A DNA stretch of 64,000 nucleotides, taken from positions 1 to 64,000 of the forward strand of contig MWTC01000052.1 in the NCBI GenBank assembly GCA_002066995.1, in the 5' to 3' direction. Within the stretch, counting starts at the first letter, position 1. Each line of letters starts with the position of its first letter. The position numbers and the translations under genes were made by a program. The notes beneath the pieces were generated by a model. The model made no database searches. It saw only the letters and a list, made by a program, of their open reading frames with translations, and was not told the DNA's origin. Below are positions 53,105-63,318 of the stretch, in pieces. The DNA is from Sphingobacteriales bacterium UTBCD1 (lineage in GTDB: Bacteria > Bacteroidota > Bacteroidia > Chitinophagales > Chitinophagaceae).

Positions 53105-54760
53105 CTATCCGTTCATACTTGCCAAAAACTCTTCATTGCTTTTCGTTCCACGCATCCGTTTCAGCAGTTCATTCATTGCTTCTTCGGTATTCATATCCGT
53201 GAGGTAAACACGAAGCAGGTTCATACGTTGCAGCACATCTCTTTCGAGCAACAGATCATCACGCCGTGTGGATGAAGCGACAAGGTCAATAGCAGGATAA
53301 ATCCGCCTGTTGGACAGCCGGCGATCCAGTTGCAATTCCATATTACCTGTTCCTTTAAATTCTTCAAAGATCACTTCATCCATTTTACTGCCGGTATCTA
53401 TCAATGCCGTTGCCAGGATGGTCAGGGAACCTCCATTTTCAATTTTCCTGGCTGCGCCAAAAAATTGCTTGGGTTTTTGCATCGCATTAGCTTCCACGCC
53501 ACCGGAGAGTACCTTGCCGCTGGCGGGGGCAACTGTATTATGTGCACGGGCAAGGCGGGTGATTGAATCAAGCAGTATTACAACATCGTGTCCGCATTCT
53601 ACCAATCTCTTTGCTTTTTGTAATGCAATGGTTGAAACTTTTACATGTTTCTCTGCGGGTTCATCAAAAGTAGAAGCAATTACCTCGGCTTTTACACTCC
53701 GTTCCATATCGGTCACTTCTTCGGGCCTTTCATCTACCAGCACTACCATCAAATAACACTCTGGATGATTTTCAGCGATGGCATTGGCCACGGCTTTTAA
53801 CAGCATTGTTTTACCGGTCTTGGGTTGCGCCACTATCAATCCCCTTTGTCCTTTACCGATTGGAGTGAAAAGGTCCATGATACGGGTGGACATGTCGCTG
53901 GGGGCGGTAAACAAGTTTAATTTTTCAAAAGGAAACAGCGGAGTCAGGTAATCAAAAGGAACACGGTCTCTTACCTCTTCAGGACTTTTTCCATTGATGG
54001 TATCCACTTTCAATAGTGCGAAATATTTTTCACCTTCTTTTGGCGGGCGCACTGCTCCGTAAACGGTATCACCGGTTTTTAATCCAAATAATTTTATTTG
54101 AGAAGGAGATACATAAACGTCATCAGGAGAAGACAGGTAATTGTAATCGGAAGAGCGAAGAAAGCCATAACCGTCCGGCATCATTTCCAATACTCCTTCG
54201 GACATTATCACGCCATCGAATTCGATATTGAAAACCTGGTCACGTCGCTGCGGATATACCTTCTGCGGAATTTCTGCATGAGTATCCGATTCCGGTGCAG
54301 CAGTTGTTGTATCTTCAGCTGTTTCATGTACAGCTTCGGCTTCTTCTTGTCTCTTTGCATCTTCTTCGTGTACGGTTGATTTTTCTTTTGTCTCAACCGT
54401 TTCTTTTTCTTCGGATCTTCTGCGGCCTTTTTTAAGCTGTGCTTTTTCTAAAACAGGCTCTTGCCGGTTTTCTTTTTTAGGGGACATGTGGGGTTTTTTA
54501 AAAGATTTTTTATCTGGTTCACTTTCTTCCACTACAGCTTCTTCTGTAGTAAGGCTAGTGGATGTTTTTATAATTCGTTTACGCTTTGATTTGTCATCAC
54601 TACTGTTCTTTTTTTCACTGGCAATTAATGCCTGCCTGTCCAGTATTTTATAGACCAGTTCCTGTTTTTCAAGTCTCTTTGCATTAGGGATTTTGAGCTG
54701 CTCGGCTATATCCAGCAACTCAGGAACGAGCATATCGTTCAGTTGGAGAATGTCGTACAT
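53105..54760 (-). CDS. rho: Transcription termination factor Rho
   Basis: A 551-residue Rho. N-terminal helical domain [19 protein letters not shown], a hydrophilic acidic/basic insert at ~55-165, the RNA-binding CSD ([21 protein letters not shown]), then Walker [20 protein letters not shown], Walker [19 protein letters not shown] and the Q/R-loop [16 protein letters not shown]. The insert before the RNA-binding region is usual in Bacteroidota. It starts the run rho-mnmH-secreted-selD. Confidence 0.97.
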   Translation of the reverse strand: MYDILQLNDMLVPELLDIAEQLKIPNAKRLEKQELVYKILDRQALIASEKKNSSDDKSKRKRIIKTSTSLTTEEAVVEESEPDKKSFKKPHMSPKKENRQEPVLEKAQLKKGRRRSEEKETVETKEKSTVHEEDAKRQEEAEAVHETAEDTTTAAPESDTHAEIPQKVYPQRRDQVFNIEFDGVIMSEGVLEMMPDGYGFLRSSDYNYLSSPDDVYVSPSQIKLFGLKTGDTVYGAVRPPKEGEKYFALLKVDTINGKSPEEVRDRVPFDYLTPLFPFEKLNLFTAPSDMSTRIMDLFTPIGKGQRGLIVAQPKTGKTMLLKAVANAIAENHPECYLMVVLVDERPEEVTDMERSVKAEVIASTFDEPAEKHVKVSTIALQKAKRLVECGHDVVILLDSITRLARAHNTVAPASGKVLSGGVEANAMQKPKQFFGAARKIENGGSLTILATALIDTGSKMDEVIFEEFKGTGNMELQLDRRLSNRRIYPAIDLVASSTRRDDLLLERDVLQRMNLLRVYLTDMNTEEAMNELLKRMRGTKSNEEFLASMNG

Positions 54761-55004
54761 AAAAAATATTAAAGGTTATCACTGAGCCACTTTCACCAAT
54801 CTTAAAGTCTGAAAACGATTTGTATTTATGTGAACGGAATTTTGAATTAAACTGGTAAGCTGCAGGAAATGAAAGGTACTTAACAGCTGTTTTACGTTGC
54901 AATGTTACGGCGAAATTCATAAAATCCAAAATTTTTTGTTTCTGAAGGTTTGATTACAGGTGTATTAGGCCGGCAGAACAGACGGGTGGTTCACTTCCTA
55001 ATTG

Positions 55005-55012
55005 TACCTTTG
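55005..55012 (+). promoter_or_regulatory. Candidate asnS -7 box
   Basis: TACCTTTG matches TAnnTTTG exactly, 20 bases before the asnS ATG. A -33 TTG at the right distance is not clear. Confidence 0.35.
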
Positions 55013-55032
55013 CGACTCTTATTTATTTCAAT

Positions 55033-56472
55033 ATGTTTAACAAAAGAGTGATCATAAAAGATCTGCTGACCTGGGAGCCGGGCAGCCAGGAAGTGACTGT
55101 GATGGGATGGGTCCGCACATTTCGAAATGGTCAGTTCATTGCTTTGAATGACGGGTCAACTAATTCAAACCTCCAGGTGGTGCTGGATCTGGGTAAGTAT
55201 GGGAGTGAATTCCAGAAGCGGATTGCTGTTTCAGCAGCCTTAAAAATAAACGGAACTGTAATTGCCTCTCCGGGCAAAGGCCAGAAACTGGAATTGAAAG
55301 CGACATCAGTAGAGATCCTCGGTGATTCTGATCCGGAAAAATATCCGCTGCAGCCGAAAAAGCACAGCCTTGAGTTTTTAAGGGAAATTGCTCATCTCAG
55401 GTTTCGCACTAACACTTTTGGCTCTGTGTTCCGTATTCGCCACGCTCTTGCATTTGCTATTCACAAATTTTTTAATGATAAAGGATTTTTATACATGCAC
55501 ACCCCTATCATCTCGGCAAGTGATGCCGAAGGTGCAGGGGAATTATTTAAAGTAACCACCCTTCCGCTTGAAAATATTCCGAAGAATGAAAACGGTTCTG
55601 TAAACTTCAAAGAAGATTTTTTTGAGCGCAGTACTAACCTGACGGTGAGTGGACAACTGGAAGCAGAATTGGGTGCAACGGCGTTTGGAAATGTTTATAC
55701 ATTTGGCCCCACCTTCCGTGCAGAGAACTCTAATACGGCAAGACACCTGGCGGAATTCTGGATGATAGAACCGGAAATGGCTTTCTATGATCTGGAAGAT
55801 AATATGAACCTTGCAGAAGAGTTTATCAAATACATTATTAAATATGCGGTAGCACATAACCGGGAAGATCTGGAATTTCTTACCCAGCGCCTGGAAGACG
55901 AAGAGAAACATTTGCCGCAGGATAAGCGCAGCGAGATGAGCCTGCTGCAAAAACTGGAATTTGTACTTCAACATGAATTTGAGCGTATCACGTATACAGA
56001 AGCTGTTGAAATTTTAAAAGAAAGTAATTATAACAAAAAGGAAAAATTCAGGTTTCCGGTTACAGGATGGGGAATGGATATGCAGAGTGAACATGAACGC
56101 TACCTGGTAGAAAAACATTTTAAAAAACCGGTTATCATCAGGAATTATCCGAAAGAAATCAAAGCATTTTATATGCGGCAGAATGAAGACGGGAAAACCG
56201 TAACTGCAATGGATATACTTGTACCGGGAATTGGTGAAATAGTTGGCGGCTCACAAAGAGAAGAACGCCTTGATAGGCTGGAGCAAAGAATGAAGGAGAT
56301 GAATATCCCCGAAAAAGATCTGTGGTGGTACCTGGATATAAGAAGGTTTGGCACCGTACCGCATTCAGGATTTGGTCTGGGTTTTGAAAGGATGGTCCAG
56401 TTTGTAACGGGAATGACCAACATCCGTGATGTTATTGCGTTTCCCCGTACACCGGGTAATGCCGAGTTTTAA
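55033..56472 (+). CDS. asnS: Asparaginyl-tRNA synthetase
   Basis: A 479-residue class II enzyme. N-terminal OB-fold anticodon-binding domain ([20 protein letters not shown]), motif 1 region ([20 protein letters not shown]), motif 2 ([22 protein letters not shown]) and motif 3 ([14 protein letters not shown]). AsnRS features are the [15 protein letters not shown]-like [15 protein letters not shown]. It charges tRNA-Asn in the cytoplasm. Convergent with the Usp gene, 7 bases apart. Confidence 0.97.
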   Translation: MFNKRVIIKDLLTWEPGSQEVTVMGWVRTFRNGQFIALNDGSTNSNLQVVLDLGKYGSEFQKRIAVSAALKINGTVIASPGKGQKLELKATSVEILGDSDPEKYPLQPKKHSLEFLREIAHLRFRTNTFGSVFRIRHALAFAIHKFFNDKGFLYMHTPIISASDAEGAGELFKVTTLPLENIPKNENGSVNFKEDFFERSTNLTVSGQLEAELGATAFGNVYTFGPTFRAENSNTARHLAEFWMIEPEMAFYDLEDNMNLAEEFIKYIIKYAVAHNREDLEFLTQRLEDEEKHLPQDKRSEMSLLQKLEFVLQHEFERITYTEAVEILKESNYNKKEKFRFPVTGWGMDMQSEHERYLVEKHFKKPVIIRNYPKEIKAFYMRQNEDGKTVTAMDILVPGIGEIVGGSQREERLDRLEQRMKEMNIPEKDLWWYLDIRRFGTVPHSGFGLGFERMVQFVTGMTNIRDVIAFPRTPGNAEF

Positions 56473-56479
56473 TTGCTGC

Positions 56480-57307
56480 TTATTCGTGCACGCACATCAC
56501 AGGAATCCGGGATTCAAAAACAAGTTGCTTCGTTGAACTCGGTTTGAATATACTTTCCAGCAGCTTGTGTTTTTTAGGAATAGCAATAACAAGATCTAAA
56601 TTGTTTTCTTCTGCAAATTTGTTGATGCCATCTTCAATATCCTTTTGCTCAATGAAATGATAAGAGGGATTAATGTCTTCCAGCATCGTGTGCAGCATCA
56701 AAGATTGTTCCGGGGTTTCTGGTTTGAAACGGCGGTTTTCATAGTCCACATTCAGCACATACAATCCGGCGTTGAACTCTTTGATAACATTCTTTATGAA
56801 ATGGATCGGGGTGGATTCAATCACTTTTTTGAAATCACAGGCAAACCCGATCTTTTTAATTCCTTGTCCGTATTCTTTCCCGGGTGGCACACAGAATACC
56901 GGCCAGGTAAGATGGCGTATGGCGGTTAATGTTACGCTGCCGAACATTACTCTTTCGAGACCTGTTGCACCTTTCGTTCCCATTACCACGGCAAACGGAT
57001 TGATTTTATTACAAAAACTTTCCAGTTCATCTACAACATTGCCTAATCTTGCTTCAGTATAAACTTTGATTTTTCCGGAAGTGATGCGCTCAATTGCAGA
57101 TTTCAGGTCAGCAAGTTTTTCCTCAACGCTTTCTCTTAATTCATCAATGGATACCACGACAACCGGTACATCAGTCACTGTGACCGGCACCTGGTAAACG
57201 TGCATCAGAACAATATTGGCGTTTATGGCTTTTGCCATATCCACTCCGTAATTCATTGCATTGGTGGCAATAGGAGAAAAATCCGTAGGAATGATTATCG
57301 TTTTCAT
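56480..57307 (-). CDS. Universal stress protein with tandem Usp domains
   Basis: A 275-residue protein. The first Usp domain has TIIIPTDFSPIATNAMNYGV and the ATP-type motif GTKGATGLERVMFGSVT (G-x2-G-x9-G-S). The second half (~145-275) keeps the Usp fold (KKIGFACDFKKVIES, LVIAIPKKHKLLESIFKPSS) but the ATP-binding motif is degenerate. Stress tolerance role, mechanism unknown. Confidence 0.9.
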   Translation of the reverse strand: MKTIIIPTDFSPIATNAMNYGVDMAKAINANIVLMHVYQVPVTVTDVPVVVVSIDELRESVEEKLADLKSAIERITSGKIKVYTEARLGNVVDELESFCNKINPFAVVMGTKGATGLERVMFGSVTLTAIRHLTWPVFCVPPGKEYGQGIKKIGFACDFKKVIESTPIHFIKNVIKEFNAGLYVLNVDYENRRFKPETPEQSLMLHTMLEDINPSYHFIEQKDIEDGINKFAEENNLDLVIAIPKKHKLLESIFKPSSTKQLVFESRIPVMCVHE

Positions 57308-57895
57308 AATAGTTTATTATAGTAAAAGTAGGAACATATATAAGAATAACAGGATGATCAATATCAGCTGATATAATGATTTTACTGCTCATCGCTTTGT
57401 CTTGCCGGTAAAAGGAAAAAAACTTTAAAAATAGCCGGTTATGTAAATGTTATTCTCTTTACAATTTTGAATGGTGAAGATGATTTAACGGTAAAAGTTT
57501 CAGAAAAAAACAAAATTCATTTACAGATTGAGTTGTCATGTGTTTTGTTCTTTTATTAATTAGTGATTAAGTTATCCCGGTGAAGGCTAATAAATTTATA
57601 ATGTCATTTTTTTCTGCAGGCATGGAGAAAAAAGAAAAATTCAGGTTAATCTGAAACGGAAAAAATTGCTCAAGCGATACTGCAGGAAAAACAAAATCTG
57701 AAAATCTGAAAGTTGAATCCGGGATTTTAATTATAAATTTTTTATAGCTTTTTATTAGGCAGATAGCTGATTGTAAATGGTTTATATAAAGTTGAAGAAA
57801 AAATAGGGCTAATGACTATAAAAAATATGGTACTGTGTTTTGTAGAGTACTGAATAATACATTAGCTTTGTGCAAGATTAGTAAAAAAGAGAATT
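57308..57895. other. 588-bp AT-rich gene-free region between usp and padR
   Basis: No credible frame on either strand. It serves as divergent regulatory DNA; the padR promoter and operator lie in its last 65 bases. Otherwise no repeats of note were seen. Confidence 0.5.
57830..57870 (+). promoter_or_regulatory. padR promoter with overlapping inverted repeat (candidate autoregulatory operator)
   Basis: TTG at 57840-57842 and TAGCTTTG at 57863-57870 (perfect TAnnTTTG) are 20 bases apart, the normal Bacteroidota promoter. GTACT (57830-57834) and AGTAC (57846-57850) form an inverted repeat 11 bases apart around the -33 element. PadR regulators bind such palindromes, so repression of its own promoter is likely, by inference. 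Confidence 0.6.
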
Positions 57896-58246
57896 ATGAA
57901 TATTGAGAATACACAGAGTCAAATGAAGAAAGGGATACTGGAGTTCTGCATTCTTTCTGTCATCCGGAGGGGTGAGGCTTATCCAAGTGATATTGTAGAG
58001 GAAATGAAAGCGGCAAACCTGAAGATATTTGAAGGAACCCTGTATCCGCTTCTTACAAGGCTGAAAAATGCAGAGATGCTGACGTACCGGTGGGTAGAAA
58101 GTAATTCGGGCCCCCCAAGAAAATATTTTTCATTGACGGAGAAAGGAGAAAAATTTTATAAAGAACTGGAACAAACGTGGACTGAATTATCAAACGGTGT
58201 GAATGCACTTACTGCAAAAAAACCTGAAAACCCCATCAATCAATAA
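57896..58246 (+). CDS. PadR family transcriptional regulator
   Basis: A 116-residue winged-helix protein: MKKGILEFCILSVIRRGEAYPSDIV (quoted as two blocks KKGILEFCILSVI and GEAYPSDIVEEM), GTLYPLLTRLKNAEMLTY and PPRKYFSLTEKGEKFY match PadR. It lies 30 bases before the PspC gene, a standard pair in Bacteroidota. It probably represses both genes. Confidence 0.94.
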   Translation: MNIENTQSQMKKGILEFCILSVIRRGEAYPSDIVEEMKAANLKIFEGTLYPLLTRLKNAEMLTYRWVESNSGPPRKYFSLTEKGEKFYKELEQTWTELSNGVNALTAKKPENPINQ

Positions 58247-58276
58247 CGAAACAATTTAACAAGCAAATAATTTAAA

Positions 58277-60463
58277 ATGAAAAAGATCATAAATGTAAAT
58301 CTCAGTGGCCGGGTGATACCGATAGAAGATTCGGCGTATGAAAAACTGCAGGCTTATATTGAAAGTTTACGCAGGCATTTTTCCGGAGAAGACGGCAGGG
58401 ATGAAATCATCAATGATATTGAGAGCCGCATAGCAGAATTGATGAGTGAAAAGATCCGTAAAGGCGCTGACCGGATCACGGATACTGATGTAGAAGAGAT
58501 CATCAGCTCCATGGGAAGGCCCGAAGATTTTGATACGGAAGAAACTTCATCTGCACAAGACCAGGGTTCGCAACAAGAGCGGGCATCTTACAGCGGCTAT
58601 ACAGGAAGAACCGAACGTAAAAGACTTTATCGTGATTCGGGCGATAGGATCGTTGGGGGGGTTTGTTCGGGTATTGCCAATTATTTGAATGTTGACCCTG
58701 CTATCATTCGTATTTTATTTGCCATTGTAAGCTTTGGTGGTTTTGGCCTGGGCTTCGTTATCTATTTTCTTTTATGGATCGTGCTGCCTTCTCAGCAAAG
58801 CGAGGGCTTTTCCGGAAAAAGATTGTATCGTAATCCTGACGACAAAGTAATCGGGGGTGTTGCGGGTGGTTTAGCAGCATATTTCAATATGAAAGCATCT
58901 ACGATCCGATTGATCTTTGCAGCCCCGGTCATCCTGAGTTTCTTTTTTAATATTCTTTATCATTTCAGCTGGAGGTACGATTTTCATGTATTTCCCAATA
59001 TCTTTTTCGGTTCATTGAGCGGAACGTTCATTCTTGCGTATATTATTTTGTGGATCGTGTTGCCGGAAGCAAGAAGCCCATATGAAAAAATGGAAATGCG
59101 TGGTGAAAAAGTGGATGTGAATACGATCAGGCAAAATGTGCAGGAAGGAATTCAGCAATCAAGGGACCGGCTGAAAGATTGGGGTAATGAAGTTCGGGAG
59201 TCCGTTCATAACCTGGGCAACAAGGCAAAAGATTTTGCAAACACAAGGGGTAAAGCGTTTGCTTCTGAAGCCGGGAGTGCAGCCCGCCGAACAGGCAACG
59301 GAATAGGACATGCTATCGGAGTGCTTTTCAGAGTATTCTTTTTATTTGTTGCGGGTTCCATTGCGTTCGGATTATTTGTTGCGATTATTGTTTTATTATT
59401 CGGAGGGATTGCCTGGTGGCCGGTGAATAATTTTTTATGGACCAGCAACTGGCAACAACTATATGCATGGGGAACATTGATTTTCTTCCTGGGCGTTCCA
59501 CTGATTGCATTTATTACATGGATCATACGCCGAATTCTCAGGGTGCGTTCCCGAAGCGGGTATCTTGGGTGGATATTTGGAGGATTGTGGGTGATAGGCT
59601 GGGTTGTAGCTACATTATTTGCTGCCAGCATTACAAAAGACGTAAGGAATTATGGACATTTTGATGAGCCGGTTAACATAACTCAGCCCGCCCATGGAAG
59701 GATGATCATAGAAGTGCCTGAACCCGAATTAAGATATACGGGAAATTTTGCCTGGTTCGACAATGAATCAACCGGATGGGATCTTTCGGATGACACATTG
59801 AAGCTTTCCGGCGTCCGGTTTGATATAGTTCTTAGTGAAGATTCCGATTATCATGTTGTGTTGAAAAAATATAGTTCCGGAAGAACTATGACAGAGGCAA
59901 GGTCGAGAGCAGAAAAAATAAAATATCCCGTTTCATACAGGGACAGTATCCTGGATTTGGGAAGCGGCTATGCCATAGACAAGAACAGCAAATTTCGCTG
60001 GCAGAAAGTATATGTGGAGATCAGGGTACCGGCAGGAAAAAAAATCCGGTTTGATGAAACGGTAAGGGATCGACTGAATCCGTTCAATTTCAGGATCAGG
60101 AGATACCGCGACTGGAACAACAGGATACAATTTGATATTGATGATCGGGAAAGCTTCATTTGGAAAGTCAATACTGATTATACAATGGGAAAAGACGGAC
60201 GCCTGGTAAGTCCCGAAGGCAGCCGGGTGGAATCTAATGATGATTATCGCTACAAAACGGATGATAGCAGTAGCCTTGATAAGAATATCCGGGAAAAAGA
60301 GAAAGAGCTGGAAAGGCTGAAAGAAAAAAAGAGAGAGCAGGAAAAGAAAAGTCAAAAAGGCAGCTCCACCGGAGTTATCAATAATGTTTTCAGTAGTCTT
60401 TCGGGAAAAGAAGTAGCAATAGTTCCATCACCGGTCTTATCCCTGATCGGCGTATTCAATTAA
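58277..60463 (+). CDS. PspC domain membrane protein (two PspC domains)
   Basis: A 728-residue membrane protein with an N-terminal HAAS-like cytoplasmic region (SGRVIPIEDSAYEKLQAYIES), then two PspC domains: KRLYRDSGDRIVGGVCSGIA and KRLYRNPDDKVIGGVAGGLA, each followed by hydrophobic helices. A second hydrophobic block (residues ~350-440) and a large soluble C-terminus follow, ending in a charged coiled coil (REKEKELERLKEKKREQEK). PspC proteins sense envelope stress. It pairs with padR. Confidence 0.93.
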   Translation: MKKIINVNLSGRVIPIEDSAYEKLQAYIESLRRHFSGEDGRDEIINDIESRIAELMSEKIRKGADRITDTDVEEIISSMGRPEDFDTEETSSAQDQGSQQERASYSGYTGRTERKRLYRDSGDRIVGGVCSGIANYLNVDPAIIRILFAIVSFGGFGLGFVIYFLLWIVLPSQQSEGFSGKRLYRNPDDKVIGGVAGGLAAYFNMKASTIRLIFAAPVILSFFFNILYHFSWRYDFHVFPNIFFGSLSGTFILAYIILWIVLPEARSPYEKMEMRGEKVDVNTIRQNVQEGIQQSRDRLKDWGNEVRESVHNLGNKAKDFANTRGKAFASEAGSAARRTGNGIGHAIGVLFRVFFLFVAGSIAFGLFVAIIVLLFGGIAWWPVNNFLWTSNWQQLYAWGTLIFFLGVPLIAFITWIIRRILRVRSRSGYLGWIFGGLWVIGWVVATLFAASITKDVRNYGHFDEPVNITQPAHGRMIIEVPEPELRYTGNFAWFDNESTGWDLSDDTLKLSGVRFDIVLSEDSDYHVVLKKYSSGRTMTEARSRAEKIKYPVSYRDSILDLGSGYAIDKNSKFRWQKVYVEIRVPAGKKIRFDETVRDRLNPFNFRIRRYRDWNNRIQFDIDDRESFIWKVNTDYTMGKDGRLVSPEGSRVESNDDYRYKTDDSSSLDKNIREKEKELERLKEKKREQEKKSQKGSSTGVINNVFSSLSGKEVAIVPSPVLSLIGVFN

Positions 60464-60590
60464 ACCCAAAATAAATTCCGTATTTTTTTACTGTGTTCCG
60501 GGACTAAAAACATAATGGCCTGTACACAAAAAATACAATTGAGATTTCTATTTACCGTTGTTACGGATAGATTGCGAAATGTTTTTAATT

Positions 60591-60598
60591 TACATTTG
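60591..60598 (+). promoter_or_regulatory. Candidate gcvT -7 box
   Basis: TACATTTG matches TAnnTTTG exactly, 21 bases before ATG. No TTG at ideal -33 spacing. Confidence 0.35.
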
Positions 60599-60619
60599 CA
60601 GCAATTTCAAAATCTCTAA

Positions 60620-61726
60620 ATGAAAAATACCCCTTTTACTTCCAAACATATAGCGCTTGGTGCAAAAATGGCTGAATTTGCAGGTTATAATATGCCCATC
60701 AGTTATACGGGCATTAATGATGAACATACTGCTGTACGCAGGAATGCCGGTGTATTTGATGTAAGCCACATGGGTGAGTTTGTTTTAAAAGGAGAAAATG
60801 CTCTGGACCTTATTCAGCGGCTAACTTCCAATGATGCTTCCAAACTCTCTGCGGGTAAGATCCAATACAGTTGCCTGACCAATGAAAACGGCGGCATCGT
60901 TGATGACCTGTTAGTGTATTGCATCGAAGAAAATAGGGAATATATGCTGGTTGTGAATGCATCAAATATCGAAAAGGACTGGAACTGGATTATGAAGCAT
61001 AATAACAAAGCTGTGATAATGGAGAATGTTTCAGACAGGACCGGACTGCTGGCAATACAGGGACCAAATGCAGCAAAGATCCTGCAGCCACTGACTGATA
61101 TGGATATCTTAAATCTGAAATATTACACTTTCGCCAAAGGAAAATTTGCAGGAGTGGATAAAGTGCTGATCAGCGCAACAGGTTATACCGGTGCAGGAGG
61201 AGTTGAAATTTATTTTGAAGATCTTCCGTTTGGCAGCCAGGATAACAATATGGCTTCCGATAAAATATGGGATGCCGTTTTTAAGATTGGCGCATCACAG
61301 GGATTGAAGCCTGCAGGACTTGGGGCAAGGGATACATTGAGGCTGGAAATGGGGTTTAGCCTGTATGGGAACGATATAGATGATACTACTTCACCACTGG
61401 AGGCAGGATTGGGATGGATCACCAAATTCACTAAGGATTTTACCGCAAAAACAATTCTGGAAAAGCAAAAATCCGAAGGAGTAAAACGGAAGCTGGCCGG
61501 ATTTGAGATGATTGACAGGGGAATTCCCCGGCATGGTTATGAAATAAAAGATCATTCCGGGGTAAAAATAGGTTATGTTACTTCCGGCACCCAGTCACCC
61601 AGCCTGGGTAAGGCTATTGGAATGGGATATGTAGAAGTTAAAAATTCATTGCTTGATTCGGAGATCTTCATTTCTGTCAGGGATAAATTGCTTAAAGCAA
61701 AAGTGGTAAAGCTACCATTCAGTTAA
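60620..61726 (+). CDS. gcvT: Aminomethyltransferase (glycine cleavage T protein)
   Basis: A 368-residue GcvT, transferring the methylene of glycine to tetrahydrofolate. Signature segments: [62 protein letters not shown] and [21 protein letters not shown]-terminal [20 protein letters not shown]. gcvH and gcvP are not nearby. Confidence 0.96.
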   Translation: MKNTPFTSKHIALGAKMAEFAGYNMPISYTGINDEHTAVRRNAGVFDVSHMGEFVLKGENALDLIQRLTSNDASKLSAGKIQYSCLTNENGGIVDDLLVYCIEENREYMLVVNASNIEKDWNWIMKHNNKAVIMENVSDRTGLLAIQGPNAAKILQPLTDMDILNLKYYTFAKGKFAGVDKVLISATGYTGAGGVEIYFEDLPFGSQDNNMASDKIWDAVFKIGASQGLKPAGLGARDTLRLEMGFSLYGNDIDDTTSPLEAGLGWITKFTKDFTAKTILEKQKSEGVKRKLAGFEMIDRGIPRHGYEIKDHSGVKIGYVTSGTQSPSLGKAIGMGYVEVKNSLLDSEIFISVRDKLLKAKVVKLPFS

Positions 61727-61804
61727 CTTAAAATTTCGAAAGAGGATGAGTAAAGTGCGTCCGGATTATGAATTGAATTTATAATTTTTAATTTTGAATA
61801 TTCT

Positions 61805-62281
61805 ATGCAAACAATCCATCTTACTACGTTTATTGCCGCTCCGGTGAACGTGGTGTTTGATCTTAGCCGCCATGTGGAATTGCACAAGCGGTCAATGAAT
61901 CCCTACAAAGAAGAAGCTGTTGCCGGCACCCGTTTCGGGTTGATGGAAAAAGATGAAACAGTAACATGGAAAGCAAAACATTTATTTAAAAACAGGTTGT
62001 TGCGGGTGAAAGTTACCGATCTTCAAAAACCCGAACGGTTTGTTGACGAACAGATGAAAGGTGATTTCAAGGCAATGAAACATGAGCGTTATTTCAAACC
62101 ATGTGACAACGGTACTATACTGATCGATCTGTTTCACTACGACATTCCATACGGATTTTTCGGAAAGCTGTTTGACCGGTTTTATCTTTTGCGTTATATA
62201 ACACACCTGCTTCAGCAGCGGAATGACACAATCAAAGAATATGCTGAAAGCGATAAGTGGAAGAGACTTCTGATAAAATAA
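61805..62281 (+). CDS. SRPBCC (START-like) family protein
   Basis: A 158-residue protein with the N-terminal pattern IHLTTFIAAPVNVVFDLSRHVELH and the C-terminal RYITHLLQQRNDTIKEYAES helix of the SRPBCC superfamily (ligand-binding pocket). It resembles the cell-division-inhibitor-like subgroup. Ligand unknown. It lies between gcvT and comB. Confidence 0.82.
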   Translation: MQTIHLTTFIAAPVNVVFDLSRHVELHKRSMNPYKEEAVAGTRFGLMEKDETVTWKAKHLFKNRLLRVKVTDLQKPERFVDEQMKGDFKAMKHERYFKPCDNGTILIDLFHYDIPYGFFGKLFDRFYLLRYITHLLQQRNDTIKEYAESDKWKRLLIK

Positions 62282-62344
62282 GAGACCCTAAAATAACCTG
62301 CGGCCCCGATCAATTTATTCCTTTATTTTTGTGCTCTTCTGCGC

Positions 62345-63070
62345 ATGAATACCAAGCCGACACTTTTCACCTCTTTTTCACCTGCGCTTTTGCATTTGTA
62401 TGATCTCAGCAACAGTATTGTTGTAATTATTGATATACTCCGGGCCACTTCTACTATTGCCACTGCATTGTATAATGGCGCAAAGTCAGTGATTCCTGTT
62501 GACAGCGTAAGCCGGTGCATTGAGCTGGGAAAACAAATCGAAGGAGTCACTGCCGGTGAAAGAGACGGAAAAATAGCAGAGGGATTGCAAAACGGGAATT
62601 CGCCATTTGAATACACACGGGAATTTATTGCAGGAAAAACATTGGTTTTTACCACCACTAACGGAACCCGCTTGCTGCAAATGGCGCTGGACAGGGGAGC
62701 AACGGAGATTGTTACCGGCGCTTTTTCCAACCTCTCTGTTGTGTGTGATCATTTGATGGTGATGAAAAAGAATGTGATCCTCGCCTGTGCTGCCTGGAAA
62801 GACAGGATAAACATGGAAGATTCATTGTTTGCCGGAGCCGTTATTCATGAAGTCGGAAGATACTTCTCCATTAACTGCGATTCGTCACATATAGCAACAG
62901 CCATGTATAAACAGGCAAAGAAGGATCTGTTTGATTTTATGAAAGCGAATGAAGCCTCACATTATCACCGGCTGATAGGATTTGGTTTGGAAAAAGATAT
63001 CCGTTATTGCCTGACTCCGGATCTTGCAAATGTATTGCCGCAATATGACAATGGGAAACTGACCATTTAA
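62345..63070 (+). CDS. comB: 2-phosphosulfolactate phosphatase ComB family protein
   Basis: A 241-residue ComB: VVIIDILRATSTIATALYNG, KSVIPVDSV, GERDGKIAEGLQNGNSPFEYT, LVFTTTNGTRLL and the following EIVTGAFSNLSVV. The archetype removes phosphate from 2-phosphosulfolactate in coenzyme M synthesis. In non-methanogens the substrate is unclear. A TATTTTTG at 62324-62331 may be its -7 box. Confidence 0.88.
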   Translation: MNTKPTLFTSFSPALLHLYDLSNSIVVIIDILRATSTIATALYNGAKSVIPVDSVSRCIELGKQIEGVTAGERDGKIAEGLQNGNSPFEYTREFIAGKTLVFTTTNGTRLLQMALDRGATEIVTGAFSNLSVVCDHLMVMKKNVILACAAWKDRINMEDSLFAGAVIHEVGRYFSINCDSSHIATAMYKQAKKDLFDFMKANEASHYHRLIGFGLEKDIRYCLTPDLANVLPQYDNGKLTI

Positions 63071-63318
63071 TAGAATTGATTATTGAATTTTTTTTATGGA
63101 AAAAGAGAGACAAAAAAAATACACGTAGCGTTGAATCCTGTGTTTCTCCGGGGCCGGAAGCATTCGGAAAAAACCTGCTAAGATACTTCATTTCATTTTC
63201 TTTTTTATCGTTTCAGAATATTTTTTATTTTTCTTCATTTGTAAGGAAATCCACCACACATCCTACTACATTTGCAGATTAACCTTTTCTGATTTCTGTG
63301 ATTAAATAAAATAACGAT

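Noticed and set aside
57308-57830. Possible RNA gene in the long spacer before padR
   Set aside because: No convincing hairpin with T-run or paired structure was seen by eye.
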